This document shows, in pieces, positions 19,333-28,652 of a stretch of DNA of 64,000 bases; positions within the stretch are counted from its first letter, which is position 1, and every line of letters starts with the position of its first letter. Source of the DNA: an uncultured archaeon (GTDB lineage: Archaea; Halobacteriota; Methanosarcinia; Methanosarcinales; Methanoperedenaceae); the NCBI GenBank assembly GCA_902384525.1, contig CABMCA010000089.1:1-64000 (forward strand), given 5' to 3'. Under the pieces are notes generated by a model, which made no database searches, was not told where the DNA came from, and saw only the letters and a list, made by a program, of their open reading frames with translations. A program made the translations under genes and the position numbers.

Positions 19333-19812
19333 ACATCATTGTGTAATGACAATGTTAAAAGAATATTTGGCGACGGATTTAGTGGTTATGAACCTGTTGC
19401 GTCACGATCTTTAAGATATGCACTTTTTGAGCCATGTTATTTGGAATATGAACTTTATCTGCCACATGACCAATTATTGAGAATTAATTGGATTGTTATC
19501 ATGATTTTAACTCGTTACATCAGCAATGATTTCAAATAATTCATTGTCTGGCTTTTGAAGCGCTTTTTTTCGTTCAATGTCCGTTAATTGATGATAAATG
19601 ACTAACTCAAAGAATATTACTGAAGCTGGAACGAACAAAGAAAGAATTGCAAGACTCCGATCTTACCTTTCATTTTTTCCATCCTTTCATCATTTCAGGA
19701 GACACTTATGATTTTGCATATATCCTGTATTTCTGCTGTTCATATTTAGGCCATCGCAGAAGCTGTACCAAATATCAGTAATATCCCGAAGACACTGGCT
19801 ATAATTATCGTA
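19333..19812. other. Gene-poor stretch of about 480 bases
   Basis: No intact gene with a convincing start was found. The 66-residue ORF at 19339-19539 has no ribosome binding site or protein-like composition. On the minus strand, 19507-19682 holds a broken small membrane protein (listed separately). A short hydrophobic reading (IIIASVFGILLIFGTASAMA) ends near 19753 without any start codon and could be a signal-peptide remnant. Confidence 0.5.
19507..19682 (-). pseudogene. Small membrane protein broken by one missing base
   Basis: From an ATG at 19682 (preceded by GAAAGG) the protein reads MEKMKGK and then loses its frame. If one A is restored in GGTAAG, it continues RSLAILSLFVPASVIFFELV, a membrane segment, and then a charged tail (DIERKKALQKPDNELFEII) to a stop at 19507. 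The restored product is about 58 residues. The amphipathic pattern of the two halves fits together well, which is why I call it a gene, but no homologue was checked. Confidence 0.4.
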
Positions 19813-19941
19813 TTATTTCTTGATAATATCTCCGCATGCCAGTATATATTCAGTCACATTTCCAATAATATCGATCGCTTCAATCTTCTGCTTTCCGTGT
19901 TCTGGGCAGAATAGCTTTTGACGTTTATTTATTGTTTCCAT
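19813..19941 (-). CDS. Small zinc-ribbon-like protein, 42 residues
   Basis: The ORF track gives 75 residues, but the ATG at 19941 is preceded by a near-perfect GGAGGT six bases upstream, so the real product is probably METINKRQKLFCPEHGKQK and onwards, 42 residues. A Cys and His pair (CPEHG) and a later ACGD could bind a metal, though a full zinc site would need more ligands or a dimer. Family not recognised. Its neighbours are a broken membrane protein and the cytochrome gene. Confidence 0.5.
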   Translation of the reverse strand: METINKRQKLFCPEHGKQKIEAIDIIGNVTEYILACGDIIKK

Positions 19942-20148
19942 TTTTATACCTCCATTCAAATGTTTATAATATCCATCATAGGTGGTCATATCGTATATAT
20001 ACGAACGATTACCTATATAGTTTACGCTGAGTGTAAACAAATTTCAAGGCTATAAATCGAAATAACCACGTCCATGACTGACTCGTTTCGGAAGACTGCT
20101 CATACAATGGAAAAGAAAATTGAGAAAAATAAAAATAGCCCCTGGAAA

Positions 20149-21573
20149 TCAGGGACTTGAAAGTGACTTAAGATATTCTACCAGATCATTCTTCTCAGGA
20201 TTGGTCAACCCAAGGCCAAATGCCTTATCGTAATGATTTACAACATCTAACAATGTTTTAAAGCGACCATCATGGTAGAAGCGACCCTTGTTCTCAGGTT
20301 TCATGAACACGCCACGTTCTCTTACAAATATTCCTCCCAGGTTCATTGTCTTATAAACACCATCTGGTGCCCTGTCTGCCTGGAAACTATCTATTCCAAT
20401 TTCAGATGGAGTATGCAGGTTCCAACCTGGCTCTGTCCAGAGAGGTTCAGAATGACAATTGTTACACATAGCTTTTCCACTGAATAGTTCATCTCCTCGA
20501 GATGCAGCGCCTGCATCAAAGTCTATGCCTGCCTGTGGTTCCGGAGATGGTAGTGCAAGCTGATAGAATTGAAGAGCTGGAAGTTTGGATGTTACCAGAT
20601 CGTCATCAGGATTTATTCTTATATCTCCAAAGCCATTAGCAGCAGCTATCGGAAACTTTGCAGCATTATTCAATCGAGGATCAAAGAACCTTCCCTTTCC
20701 ATGCATTTCGAGAACTGCAACGAAGGCGTTCCAGTATGGTATTGAACCCCATGATCCTGTCCATGTATGCTGGTTGAATCCAGCCAGGCCATAAGCGTTC
20801 GGGATCAATGTAGCTCCAGGTACATTTGTACCGGTTACAACGCCATCAGTGACTTGCTGGGGATTAAATGCTTTTCCATCCAGGAAAAGCTCTGCATCAA
20901 ACTTACCAGGTCCCCAACTATTAAGTACTGTTCTCACAGTTGGTTCATTCGTATTCAGAAGGGTGGCAACAGAAGACAGGTCAGGAGACAGATTTACAAC
21001 TGCTCCTACATTTAGATCTCGATTTGCCCAGCCATCTAGCCTGTGACCAATACCAGGTGCAAATGAATCATCTACTGTTGAGTGACACAAAGCGCATGTA
21101 ATTCCAACTGAACTTAGTTTTCCGGTTTTATCAAATGAACCATTAATCCCGACAACAGCATTCAGTTTAAGCAGTGCAAGAGTTGTAGCCGGGTCATTGA
21201 GGTCAACCTTGCCTTTTTTGAGGTTTTCGATAAGAGGCTGTGGAAGCGCATCTACATCTACTTTTAAGCCCACTGCCAGAGCTGTGCCTGGGCTCACGCC
21301 TGGACCTATTCCTCCATTAGCTTTTCCGGCAATTGCCGTATGAAGTTTGAGTGTATCTCCCCAGAAAGCTTCATCGCCAAAAGTATCAAAACGGAAGATT
21401 TGTCTGCCATCTAAAAACAACTGTTGTGCATTTTCCATGGCCAGATCTTTTTTCATGTGCCCGGGAACATCCACATTATTGCTTTTTGAGGCACCTGCGT
21501 TCAAACTAGCGAAACCCGCAAAGCCCACAATAATGAGAGCTACGACTAAAATACCAATTAAATTTTTCTTCAT
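20149..21573 (-). CDS. Exported di-haem c-type cytochrome (cytochrome c peroxidase / MauG-like)
   Basis: 474 residues from the ATG at 21573, chosen because GGAGAAAG lies before it and it gives a clean signal peptide (MKKNLIGILVVALIIVGFAG); the 21645 start would add 24 basic residues in front. Two haem c sites are seen: CALCH in the first half and CNNCH in the second, as in di-haem peroxidase/MauG relatives. FRFDTFGDEAFWGD after the signal peptide and the late RFYHDGRFKTLLDVVNHY are typical of this family. It acts outside the cytoplasmic membrane in electron transfer or peroxide reduction. It is clustered with an exported frameshifted protein and a redox-like lipoprotein on the same strand. 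Confidence 0.82.
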   Translation of the reverse strand: MKKNLIGILVVALIIVGFAGFASLNAGASKSNNVDVPGHMKKDLAMENAQQLFLDGRQIFRFDTFGDEAFWGDTLKLHTAIAGKANGGIGPGVSPGTALAVGLKVDVDALPQPLIENLKKGKVDLNDPATTLALLKLNAVVGINGSFDKTGKLSSVGITCALCHSTVDDSFAPGIGHRLDGWANRDLNVGAVVNLSPDLSSVATLLNTNEPTVRTVLNSWGPGKFDAELFLDGKAFNPQQVTDGVVTGTNVPGATLIPNAYGLAGFNQHTWTGSWGSIPYWNAFVAVLEMHGKGRFFDPRLNNAAKFPIAAANGFGDIRINPDDDLVTSKLPALQFYQLALPSPEPQAGIDFDAGAASRGDELFSGKAMCNNCHSEPLWTEPGWNLHTPSEIGIDSFQADRAPDGVYKTMNLGGIFVRERGVFMKPENKGRFYHDGRFKTLLDVVNHYDKAFGLGLTNPEKNDLVEYLKSLSSP

Positions 21574-21619
21574 ATTCTTTCTCCATTTAATTTGTCCCTG
21601 TATTATTGTACGCCTTCTC

Positions 21620-22308
21620 CTACTTAGCATTGGAACTGACAACATTGAAGAAAAGGTAGATGTTTGTTATTACAGGACCTTGCACCTTTCCTAGTTTAGC
21701 AGCAGCTTGAAGAGCTTCATTAGAAGTAAGGCAACCTGTGCCAGCACTACATTCGCCTGTCTTCGGATTTGGCCAGATAGTTGGATCTGTAACTGCCCAT
21801 ACCTCCAATTTCCACCATCCGCCTTGAGCTGATTTCTGTCCATGGCCGCTGATTATGTGGCTGTGTATCGGTACTGGACTAACAATTCCTGAAATCGCAT
21901 TGGTAGTAAATGCCGGATGATTGATGCATTTGAGACTTGATGTGGTATCCGGGCATTGAGTGAAATTATTTGCTCCTAATGCTGGATTTACTAATTCTTC
22001 AGGACTCAAGAATGCAGGCACTATCACGTTTAGCTGATTGCTTGCGACATCTGGAACAGGATCTACTATCGCATCAGTACCTATTTACAAGGACTGAATG
22101 TAGCATTTGTTGCAGGTCCGGGTGAATCACAGAAATAAATCTGCGAATACTGGATCGTAACTACTTTGCCATCGTCAAAAGCCAAAGTTGTTCCTATACT
22201 TTCCGGCGCACGGGACTTCCCCGCGGCGGAAACACCTTGAATTGTCATTGGTATTATTATTGCTAAGGCTACCAATAGCAAAATGTTTCTTATATTCTTT
22301 ATATTCAT
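21620..22308 (-). pseudogene. Exported protein split by a one-base frameshift
   Basis: The track shows two ORFs, 22081-22308 (75 aa) and 21620-22027 (135 aa), in different frames. The first begins MNIKNIRNILLLVALAII with a signal peptide and GGGAGTTAG upstream, and ends ...FSPCK at TAG. If one A is added to TGTAAATAGG, the frame runs straight on as IGTDAIVDPVPDVASNQLNV into the second ORF, giving about 229 residues with no gap. The mature part is Cys-containing and hydrophilic, and its family is not recognised. It precedes the di-haem cytochrome by about 46 bases and is likely cotranscribed. True decay or a sequencing indel are both possible. Confidence 0.65.
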
Positions 22309-22446
22309 ATCTAACTCCCTATATATTTTCTTATTTCTTTATTTAATTTCCAACCAAGTTAGTTTCCCACTTGATCTTTAGAAAAAATAAAAAATATGAT
22401 TCACCGCTTTTTCACCCAAAAGATATTCTAATATCTCAACACCTCC

Positions 22447-23190
22447 TTATACAGTTCCACTTGCAGGGATATTTATTTCTGAGCTAAATTGCTGTGGTGT
22501 TTTTCCTGTCTGTATCGCAGTAGAATTTGAATAATCCGAAATATCTGCACTTCCGCTCTTATAGCCCCTTAGTATTGCGGTATTGCTGATATTTCCGGGA
22601 GTTCCTCCGGAAACTTCCCATCGAATAGTAATAATTGTATCTCCAAATGCGGTTGAGGGGAAGGATGTCACGTTGATGGCTGGCCCCAAAGATGAAGTAG
22701 CAACTGGAGATTGAGTAGTAATTGCGGATACTGCTGCAACCTGATTTGGCCTGGCGATAAACCATACATTAGCTATTCCTTCTCCTTTAATGTCACCAGG
22801 ACTTACATCACCGGAGAAATAATATAAGGGCCATCCTTTAAAAGTAGTCTGTTTGTTTCCATCGTTCCTTGTAATTGTCCCAAAATCCGAGGGGTTTAAT
22901 CCTGGAGATACGGATATCTTTTCATGGTAAAAAGCAGGCCATGTATTAAGACAATCACCGGCGCAATTGCTCTTTCCCTTCAAATCCTTTGTAAAATAAT
23001 AGAGAGTTTTTCCTTTGTCATCCACGATATAATTTCCAGCAGACAAACTAACTGTTGGTTGTTCCGATACAGGCTGTCCTGCAGGTGTTTGTATTGATGT
23101 CTGATTTCTTGGCTGTTGTTGAGTGCAACCGCTGATTAGTAAAATACCCAAAATTCCAAATACGACAAAAAATGAAAAACTCCTTTTCAT
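22447..23190 (-). CDS. Lipoprotein with Yx(FWY)xxD-type repeats (Lipoprotein_15)
   Basis: 247 residues with a strong GGGAGGAAA site. A lipobox (LLISGCTQ) marks lipid attachment to the outer face of the membrane. The centre carries the secreted-repeat motifs of PF03640: LYYFTKDLKGKSNCAGDCLNTWP followed by FKGWPLYYFSGD and an IANVWF end. The C-terminal 70 residues form the beginning of another beta domain (PAINVTSFPSTAFGDTI) that stops abruptly at IPASGTV, so the protein may be shortened at the C-terminus. Family function is unknown; it often travels with exported redox proteins, as here with the di-haem cytochrome downstream. Confidence 0.75.
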   Translation of the reverse strand: MKRSFSFFVVFGILGILLISGCTQQQPRNQTSIQTPAGQPVSEQPTVSLSAGNYIVDDKGKTLYYFTKDLKGKSNCAGDCLNTWPAFYHEKISVSPGLNPSDFGTITRNDGNKQTTFKGWPLYYFSGDVSPGDIKGEGIANVWFIARPNQVAAVSAITTQSPVATSSLGPAINVTSFPSTAFGDTIITIRWEVSGGTPGNISNTAILRGYKSGSADISDYSNSTAIQTGKTPQQFSSEINIPASGTV

Positions 23191-23517
23191 TTGATTTCCT
23201 CCCTCTTTTAATGAGAGAGAAACAGGTTAATAAACCTTTGCGTCTAATCTTTTATCCATCACCGCAAATGTATGACAATTAGACAGAAGCTACCAAATAT
23301 TCAAGGACCTCTTGCAGCAATTGGAGGAAGAGGAAGTGAAAAGGATTCAACAATCGTACCTCCATCATTTCCAGTGAGTTGACTCGATCGATGAAAAAAT
23401 ATCTATTGCAATGAAGGATGCAGGATATAATAGAATAGACTCCAGGATTGAATCCGGCAACGATTCGATGTTAAACAACACATGCGGGATAAAGTTCTGG
23501 CTAACCCAACGCTTTTG
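23191..23517. other. Intergenic stretch of about 330 bases
   Basis: The first part holds the upstream region of the lipoprotein gene. Then follow two short readings on the plus strand in different frames: a 36-residue one from an ATG at 23272, and VDSIDEKISIAMKDAGYNRI running to FW near 23500 without a start. They may be remnants of one decayed gene, but neither was recognisable. Nothing else was seen. Confidence 0.35.
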
Positions 23518-23967
23518 TCATCTTCTTACAGTCAACACCGGCATCCTTGAATTACGTATTACTTTATCAGCCACACTTCCAAGTACGAATTTCTCGATGG
23601 CGCTCCTGCCAAGCGTGCCCATTACTATTAAGTCAACAGATTGTTCATCTGCAAGTTTCAGTATTTCTTCTGCAGGATGTCCCTTTAAAATCCATTTTTT
23701 GACAATGAGACCTTCTTTAGCTGCCTGCTCTTCGATGTGTTTTGTAGCCTCTTCACCTTCGTATCTCAAAAAATTTTCCATGCCTTCGGTGGATATGTCC
23801 GTAGAAAGGTATGATTTAGGGCCATAATCGATTTTTATATCCATCACATAAACGGCATGGAGCTCTGCTTTATAGAGCTTTGCAAACTCGATTGCATGGG
23901 TTACTGCCTTTTTTATGTATTCTGATCCATCCGTTGCTATTAAGATTTTTTTATACAGATTTCTCAT
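23518..23967 (-). CDS. Universal stress protein (UspA family)
   Basis: 149 residues, the usual single-domain length. The start has GGAGTGG upstream. The N-terminal strand KILIATDGSEYIKKAV and the C-terminal nucleotide site G-x2-G-x9-G-S (GTLGRSAIEKFVLGSVAD) place it in the ATP-binding UspA group. It is cytoplasmic, and a role in stress survival is known only in general terms for the family. The 138-residue ORF on the opposite strand is a shadow. Confidence 0.88.
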   Translation of the reverse strand: MRNLYKKILIATDGSEYIKKAVTHAIEFAKLYKAELHAVYVMDIKIDYGPKSYLSTDISTEGMENFLRYEGEEATKHIEEQAAKEGLIVKKWILKGHPAEEILKLADEQSVDLIVMGTLGRSAIEKFVLGSVADKVIRNSRMPVLTVRR

Positions 23968-24120
23968 AAATTTTCCACTCCAGAACTATTTATTTCCTTC
24001 TTTATTCAAATGATTTTCCTTTTATGTTTTAGGGTATGAGCTCTGAGGTTGACCACTTGTATTTTAAAACAGCGGGATAACCTTAGCGTACGTAGAAATC
24101 GGAGCGATACCCTTACAGAC

Positions 24121-24626
24121 ATGTCAGAAACTGCATCACAGTCTCAAAAAACAGGACAGCGAGTTCCACGTTTAGTCGAGAGTTTTCAAAACACTGAATG
24201 GCATTCGAAAAATAAAATGCCTAAAAATCCGACCCTGAATCAAAGAGTCAAATGGCACATGGAACATACCAGGAATGCTCCTCTTCGCTTGATTCTCATG
24301 CGGCTGCTCGTGAAGTAGGAGAGGATAATGCGGCTCGTTTTGCCGCCCGTGCTGCAGGTCAGGCGGTGGCGACTGCGCATGTTCCCACTCATGCTCTCGG
24401 TGCTCCTATTTACGCTATTAAAGCTGTCGCTGTCATCAATCCCAGAGATGTCAAAGTCACCATAGCTAATGAACGAGATTGGCAATTTCGACGTCTTCCT
24501 GAAAACCTCCGGGAATGGGTAGATTCTGGAGTGAAACAGAAGCAACTCTTCTTCCCAAAAATCTTCGCAATTAAACTGAAAAACAGGGTGCAAACCAAGA
24601 TTTTACTTCTTGAGGTTACTGTTTAA
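24121..24626 (+). pseudogene. Decayed Imm-5-like protein fused out of frame to another N-terminus
   Basis: Two overlapping frames hold parts of one or two genes. The first (ATG at 24121 or 24217) reads MPKNPTLNQRVKWHMEHTRN and ends at 24318. In the next frame the second reads SLDSHAAAREVGEDNAARFA, then AAGQAVATAHVPTHALGAPI and IANERDWQFRRLPENL, which is the conserved core of the putative immunity (Imm-5-like) family. The usual N-terminal half of that family is missing and the junction is at about 24260-24285. The simplest view is a deletion that joined two genes out of frame. There is no ribosome binding site for the 24252 start. The end overlaps the convergent DUF457-like gene by 11 bases. 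Confidence 0.5.
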
Positions 24627-25116
24627 AATGCAGCCATAAAAATGTTAATACGGCAATTGTTATGATAATACCTGCCATAATCGCATAACTCTCTTCACCC
24701 AGGGTTATAGAGAATTTTTCATTACTGAATGGATAAAAGAGCATGATTCCATCGGCTGCTATATACCTTGTTACGTTCTCCTCAATACTTCGAGAAATGC
24801 TCTCATTTTCTATAACCTGATTTGCCAGATTCATAATCGTGTGATTGGAGTTGTCAAATAGAAAAATATCCAGAGCAGAATGCGACCAGAAGCCTATAAG
24901 TAATGGGAAAAATAGAGTTCGGTTTTGAATCGCAGGGAGCAGTGCAAATACGAGCAAGACTAGGGGCGAATGCAATTCGCTGCGATGATACCAGAGTATA
25001 TCCAGATCCGGCAGTAAACTTGCCGCCGCCAAAAATATTATTTTTCCTCGAAACCTGTATTTCAACAGGATTGCCCCAAGTGTAAGGCCAAACAGTAAAT
25101 GAGAGATCCAGTCCAT
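24616..25116 (-). CDS. Membrane-bound metal-dependent hydrolase-like protein (DUF457/YbcI type)
   Basis: 166 residues with about four membrane segments. The family metal-binding residues are visible: an early His in DWISHLLFG, LPDLD, the HRSELHSP block and GFWSHSALD. The size and order fit the DUF457 / YdjM-like integral membrane hydrolase family, whose substrate is not known. It is transcribed towards the Imm-5-like remnant. A truncated relative with the same type of N-terminus is seen at 34507-34656. Confidence 0.7.
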   Translation of the reverse strand: MDWISHLLFGLTLGAILLKYRFRGKIIFLAAASLLPDLDILWYHRSELHSPLVLLVFALLPAIQNRTLFFPLLIGFWSHSALDIFLFDNSNHTIMNLANQVIENESISRSIEENVTRYIAADGIMLFYPFSNEKFSITLGEESYAIMAGIIITIAVLTFLWLHFKQ

Positions 25117-25261
25117 ATTTCCTAATATGTTAGGGGCTAATCAAATTTTGTGTTTACGGTCTCTCTCCCCCATCGGAATGATGCTCAAATTTGAATATCG
25201 ATATTGGTAGACCAAATACATTGGAATTATTCAACACAGCAACTAGATCGGATCCTTTTTT

Positions 25262-26704
25262 TCAAGGCAACCTTATGACAACTTCGCATAGTTTATCCCC
25301 GTGAGATATCAATTTCTTGATCTCCAATACTGCCTTGTTCCCGAAAGCATAATTCAGCGCACCCTTGAAGGCTTCCCTGGATGTATTACATATATATTTG
25401 TCAAATTTGTTCCCTTCTGTGGCTATATGACATTTCCTTATCGTATATAGCAGATTTTTCCCATCTAATTTCCATTCACTTTCAGTATGGATCTTTGAAT
25501 TTATTATTTCAAAAACAGTTTTAAACTTTTCCAGGTCCCAGTTCTTGATGCCGTTCTCTTTTTCATATTCCTGCATTAACGAGGTTCCGATCTTTCGTCC
25601 TAGAGCTATAAAGGATAATGGAATATCCGGGATGTCCCTTAATCCTTTTAAAAAAGTCATGAACATTAGCAATTCCTGGTCAAAACTTGTCTTGCTTGTT
25701 TTCAAATTATCAACTATCTCATTGACTTTTATTCCTACATCAGGCCTGTGGGTCAATACTATCATATTGGCCGTTGTTTTGGGATCAAATAAATGACCAT
25801 TTGCTTCTAAAAGCAGGACAAGTGTTTTTTTTATTTTTTCAATGGCTTCATTAGATCTGTAACTATGAAATATTATTAAATTTTCGTTATCGATCTCCAC
25901 CTTATCAATTACCCTGGAAGTTTCATAAACTTCTTTGATCAATAAAAGCATCTCTTTTAAAGGTATTTCCTGTATCGGTTTTTTCGCCAGGTTTTCGATA
26001 CTTATTTCGCCAAGTGGTATATTATTGGAAAGCAGGTCTTCAAAGAAATTCCTGTGAACTGTAACCATATTGTAATTACTTAACAGGTGTCTTTTAACTA
26101 TTGCCTTCCAGAATGCTGGGCGGCTTTTTATTCCTTTTACTACTTCATCCATACCCCCAAAAAAAGTAAGAAGGCTGTTTGTGGCTTCTTTTTTAGTTGA
26201 TCTTGCAAGTTCAATCCTGATACTTTCATTAATCTTAAAAACAGATATTATCTCAAGAGGTATTTTTTCAAGAGAATTCTTAACCATATATTGTGATAAT
26301 ATGCGGGCGACGGTTCGTATCTTATTTGTTTCCCCTCTTAATTCTATCAAGACGCCGCTTGGTAATGTATCATTATCATATTTGAATTCAATATTAATAT
26401 CCCATTCAAGTTCCCTGAACCTGCAATTAAGGCACTCTTCCAGTTTCCTTATAGAATTGATCAATATCGGATCCAGTAATTCATCCATTACATTGTCAGG
26501 GATAAGTGTACCCTCGACCTCTGTCAGCATCCATTTTAAGAGGGAAGTATCTATTGCTGATGAATTATTCGGAAAAACGGATTTACCATTACGATCGATA
26601 ATCTCTCTTATTGCAGCGCTGAAATTCCCATTATGCCTTTCCAGTTGTGGCTTTAATTTATCAACACATTCTTTGTCAATGGATATATGCTTTGTAACTA
26701 TCAT
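25262..26704 (-). CDS. Large protein with ribbon-helix-helix-like N-terminus, function unknown
   Basis: 480 residues from the ATG at 26704; the TTG two codons earlier is the alternative. The first about 40 residues (KHISIDKECVDKLKPQLERH, then FSAAIREII) look like a ribbon-helix-helix DNA-binding unit, as in CopG/MetJ-type regulators. The rest is a long mixed alpha/beta region without recognised motifs, including LRDIPDIPLSFIALGRKIG and a C-terminal part resembling a small ligand-binding domain. Family members of this shape seem to be restricted to methanogen-type archaea, but that is recollection, not a search result. It stands alone, divergent from trpS. Confidence 0.55.
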   Translation of the reverse strand: MIVTKHISIDKECVDKLKPQLERHNGNFSAAIREIIDRNGKSVFPNNSSAIDTSLLKWMLTEVEGTLIPDNVMDELLDPILINSIRKLEECLNCRFRELEWDINIEFKYDNDTLPSGVLIELRGETNKIRTVARILSQYMVKNSLEKIPLEIISVFKINESIRIELARSTKKEATNSLLTFFGGMDEVVKGIKSRPAFWKAIVKRHLLSNYNMVTVHRNFFEDLLSNNIPLGEISIENLAKKPIQEIPLKEMLLLIKEVYETSRVIDKVEIDNENLIIFHSYRSNEAIEKIKKTLVLLLEANGHLFDPKTTANMIVLTHRPDVGIKVNEIVDNLKTSKTSFDQELLMFMTFLKGLRDIPDIPLSFIALGRKIGTSLMQEYEKENGIKNWDLEKFKTVFEIINSKIHTESEWKLDGKNLLYTIRKCHIATEGNKFDKYICNTSREAFKGALNYAFGNKAVLEIKKLISHGDKLCEVVIRLP

Positions 26705-26913
26705 GGCCAAAACCTTTTCCGTAAGGTTTGAATATACCCGTTTTCCTCCCCGTTTTACCGTTTTCCCCTTTTACACGAATAAAAAATTTTTAAGCTAGAC
26801 AAAACCTATAAGGGCGATTTTACCTGTCCATATTATACCTTCATTTTATAACGTATATATTTTTCTATTTTGAAAACAGAAATTTCAGGTTGATTCATGA
26901 TAAACTTTACATA

Positions 26914-26934
26914 TTTATAAGCCCTGAATAGGGC
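26914..26934 (+). promoter_or_regulatory. TATA element and 14-bp palindrome before trpS
   Basis: TTTATA at 26914-26919 lies only about 20 bases before the ATG at 26937, so transcription should begin at or next to the start codon and the message is probably leaderless. Between them is the perfect inverted repeat GCCCT-GAAT-AGGGC (26921-26934). It is too close to the TATA element for a leader hairpin but ideally placed as a repressor site. Confidence 0.45.
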
Positions 26935-26936
26935 AC

Positions 26937-28226
26937 ATGACCACTCTTGACCCCTGGGGCGCTGTCAAAATCGATAATTATTCAAAACTGTTTGATGAAT
27001 TCGGCATTTCAAAGTTTGATGACCTTCTCGGAAAAATAAAGAATCCGCACAGGTACATGCGCAGGCATGTCATATTCGGGCACAGGAGCTATGATTCTGT
27101 TCTCAATGCCATGCTATCGGGAAAACCTTTTGCGGCATTGAGCGGATTTATGCCTTCGGGAAAGGCACATCTGGGGCATAAAATGGTCATGGAAGAGATC
27201 ATCTGGCACCAGCAGCAGGGCGGGGATGCGTTCCTTGCTATTGCGGACATGGAAGCTCATGCCGTCAGGGGAAAAAGCTGGAAGGAATGTCGGGATCTGG
27301 GAATAAATGAATACATATTAAGCGCAATAGCTCTTGGTCTTGAGCCTGGTGCGCATATTTATTTCCAATCAGGGTTCAAGCCTGTGAGAGACCTGTCATT
27401 TGAACTTGGCATTAAAGCGAATTTCTCTGAGCTTTCTGCCATATATGGTTTTTCAGGTGAGACAAATATTGCGCACATGGTGAGCGCACTTACGCAAAGC
27501 GCTGACATCCTGCATCCGCAATTGAAGGAATTCGGCGGTCCCAAACCTGTGGTCATTCCGGTAGGCTCTGACCAGGACCCGCATATCAGGCTGACAAGGG
27601 GGCTTGCTTATAAAACAAATATGTTTATGGTCGAAGAACGCCGCGCAGAGAATGGATTGATCAGCGTCCGGGGAAAAGCGGCACCAAAGGAAGCCCTGAA
27701 GGAAATTGCAAAAAGCACAGGCGGCAAACTGTACGAAGAACATGTGGATATTTCCGGACGAACACTGGATGAAGTGGAATCAGTTGTTCGGGAAGTAGAA
27801 CTGAAACATGGTGGCTATGCCTTCATGCCCCCCGCTTCTACATATCACAAATTCATGACAGGACTCCAGGGCGGCAAAATGTCAAGCAGCATCCCTGAAA
27901 GCTATATTGCACTTACGGATAAACCCGAAGATGGGGCAAAGAAAGTAATGCGGGCAATAACGGGCGGCAGGGTGACGCTTGAAGAGCAGAAAAAGCTTGG
28001 CGGTGAGCCTGATAAATGCAGCGTGTATGAGTTATTGCTTTACCATCTTGTGGAGGACGACAATGAGCTTCTGGAGGTATATAAAGACTGTGTGGGAGGC
28101 ACGCGCGTATGCGGAAATTGCAAGAAATTTACGGCAGAGCTAATGCGCAGGTTCCTGAAAGACCACCAGGAGAAAAGAGAGGCGGCTAAGGAGAGGTTGG
28201 AGGAGTTCGGTTTGAGTATCACATAG
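26937..28226 (+). CDS. trpS: Tryptophanyl-tRNA synthetase
   Basis: 429 residues. Class I aminoacyl-tRNA synthetase signatures are present: [10 protein letters not shown] (HIGH-type) and GGKMSSS (KMSKS-type), with [12 protein letters not shown] between them. The long N-terminal extension (about 80 residues before the HIGH motif) is usual in archaeal and eukaryotic TrpRS. It charges tRNA-Trp, whose intron-containing gene is at 52340-52555 in this window. There is no ribosome binding site, which agrees with a leaderless message. Cysteines near the C-terminus ([14 protein letters not shown]) may bind zinc. Confidence 0.93.
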   Translation: MTTLDPWGAVKIDNYSKLFDEFGISKFDDLLGKIKNPHRYMRRHVIFGHRSYDSVLNAMLSGKPFAALSGFMPSGKAHLGHKMVMEEIIWHQQQGGDAFLAIADMEAHAVRGKSWKECRDLGINEYILSAIALGLEPGAHIYFQSGFKPVRDLSFELGIKANFSELSAIYGFSGETNIAHMVSALTQSADILHPQLKEFGGPKPVVIPVGSDQDPHIRLTRGLAYKTNMFMVEERRAENGLISVRGKAAPKEALKEIAKSTGGKLYEEHVDISGRTLDEVESVVREVELKHGGYAFMPPASTYHKFMTGLQGGKMSSSIPESYIALTDKPEDGAKKVMRAITGGRVTLEEQKKLGGEPDKCSVYELLLYHLVEDDNELLEVYKDCVGGTRVCGNCKKFTAELMRRFLKDHQEKREAAKERLEEFGLSIT

Positions 28227-28236
28227 CCATTTTATT

Positions 28237-28554
<318 letters not shown>

Positions 28555-28652
28555 TTATATAATTTAATTGAACTAACGTGTATTTAACTCCTTTTCTCTT
28601 CTCTCTTTTCCCTTTTCTCTTAAGGGCTAAAAATATATCAGTGTAATATTTC

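Noticed and set aside
19339-19539. 66-residue plus-strand ORF
   Set aside because: No ribosome binding site, unprotein-like composition, and it overlaps a better broken small gene on the other strand.
23411-23827. 138-residue plus-strand ORF over the universal stress protein
   Set aside because: Most of it is antisense to a complete UspA protein; only the first 30 codons lie outside and were treated as a possible remnant.
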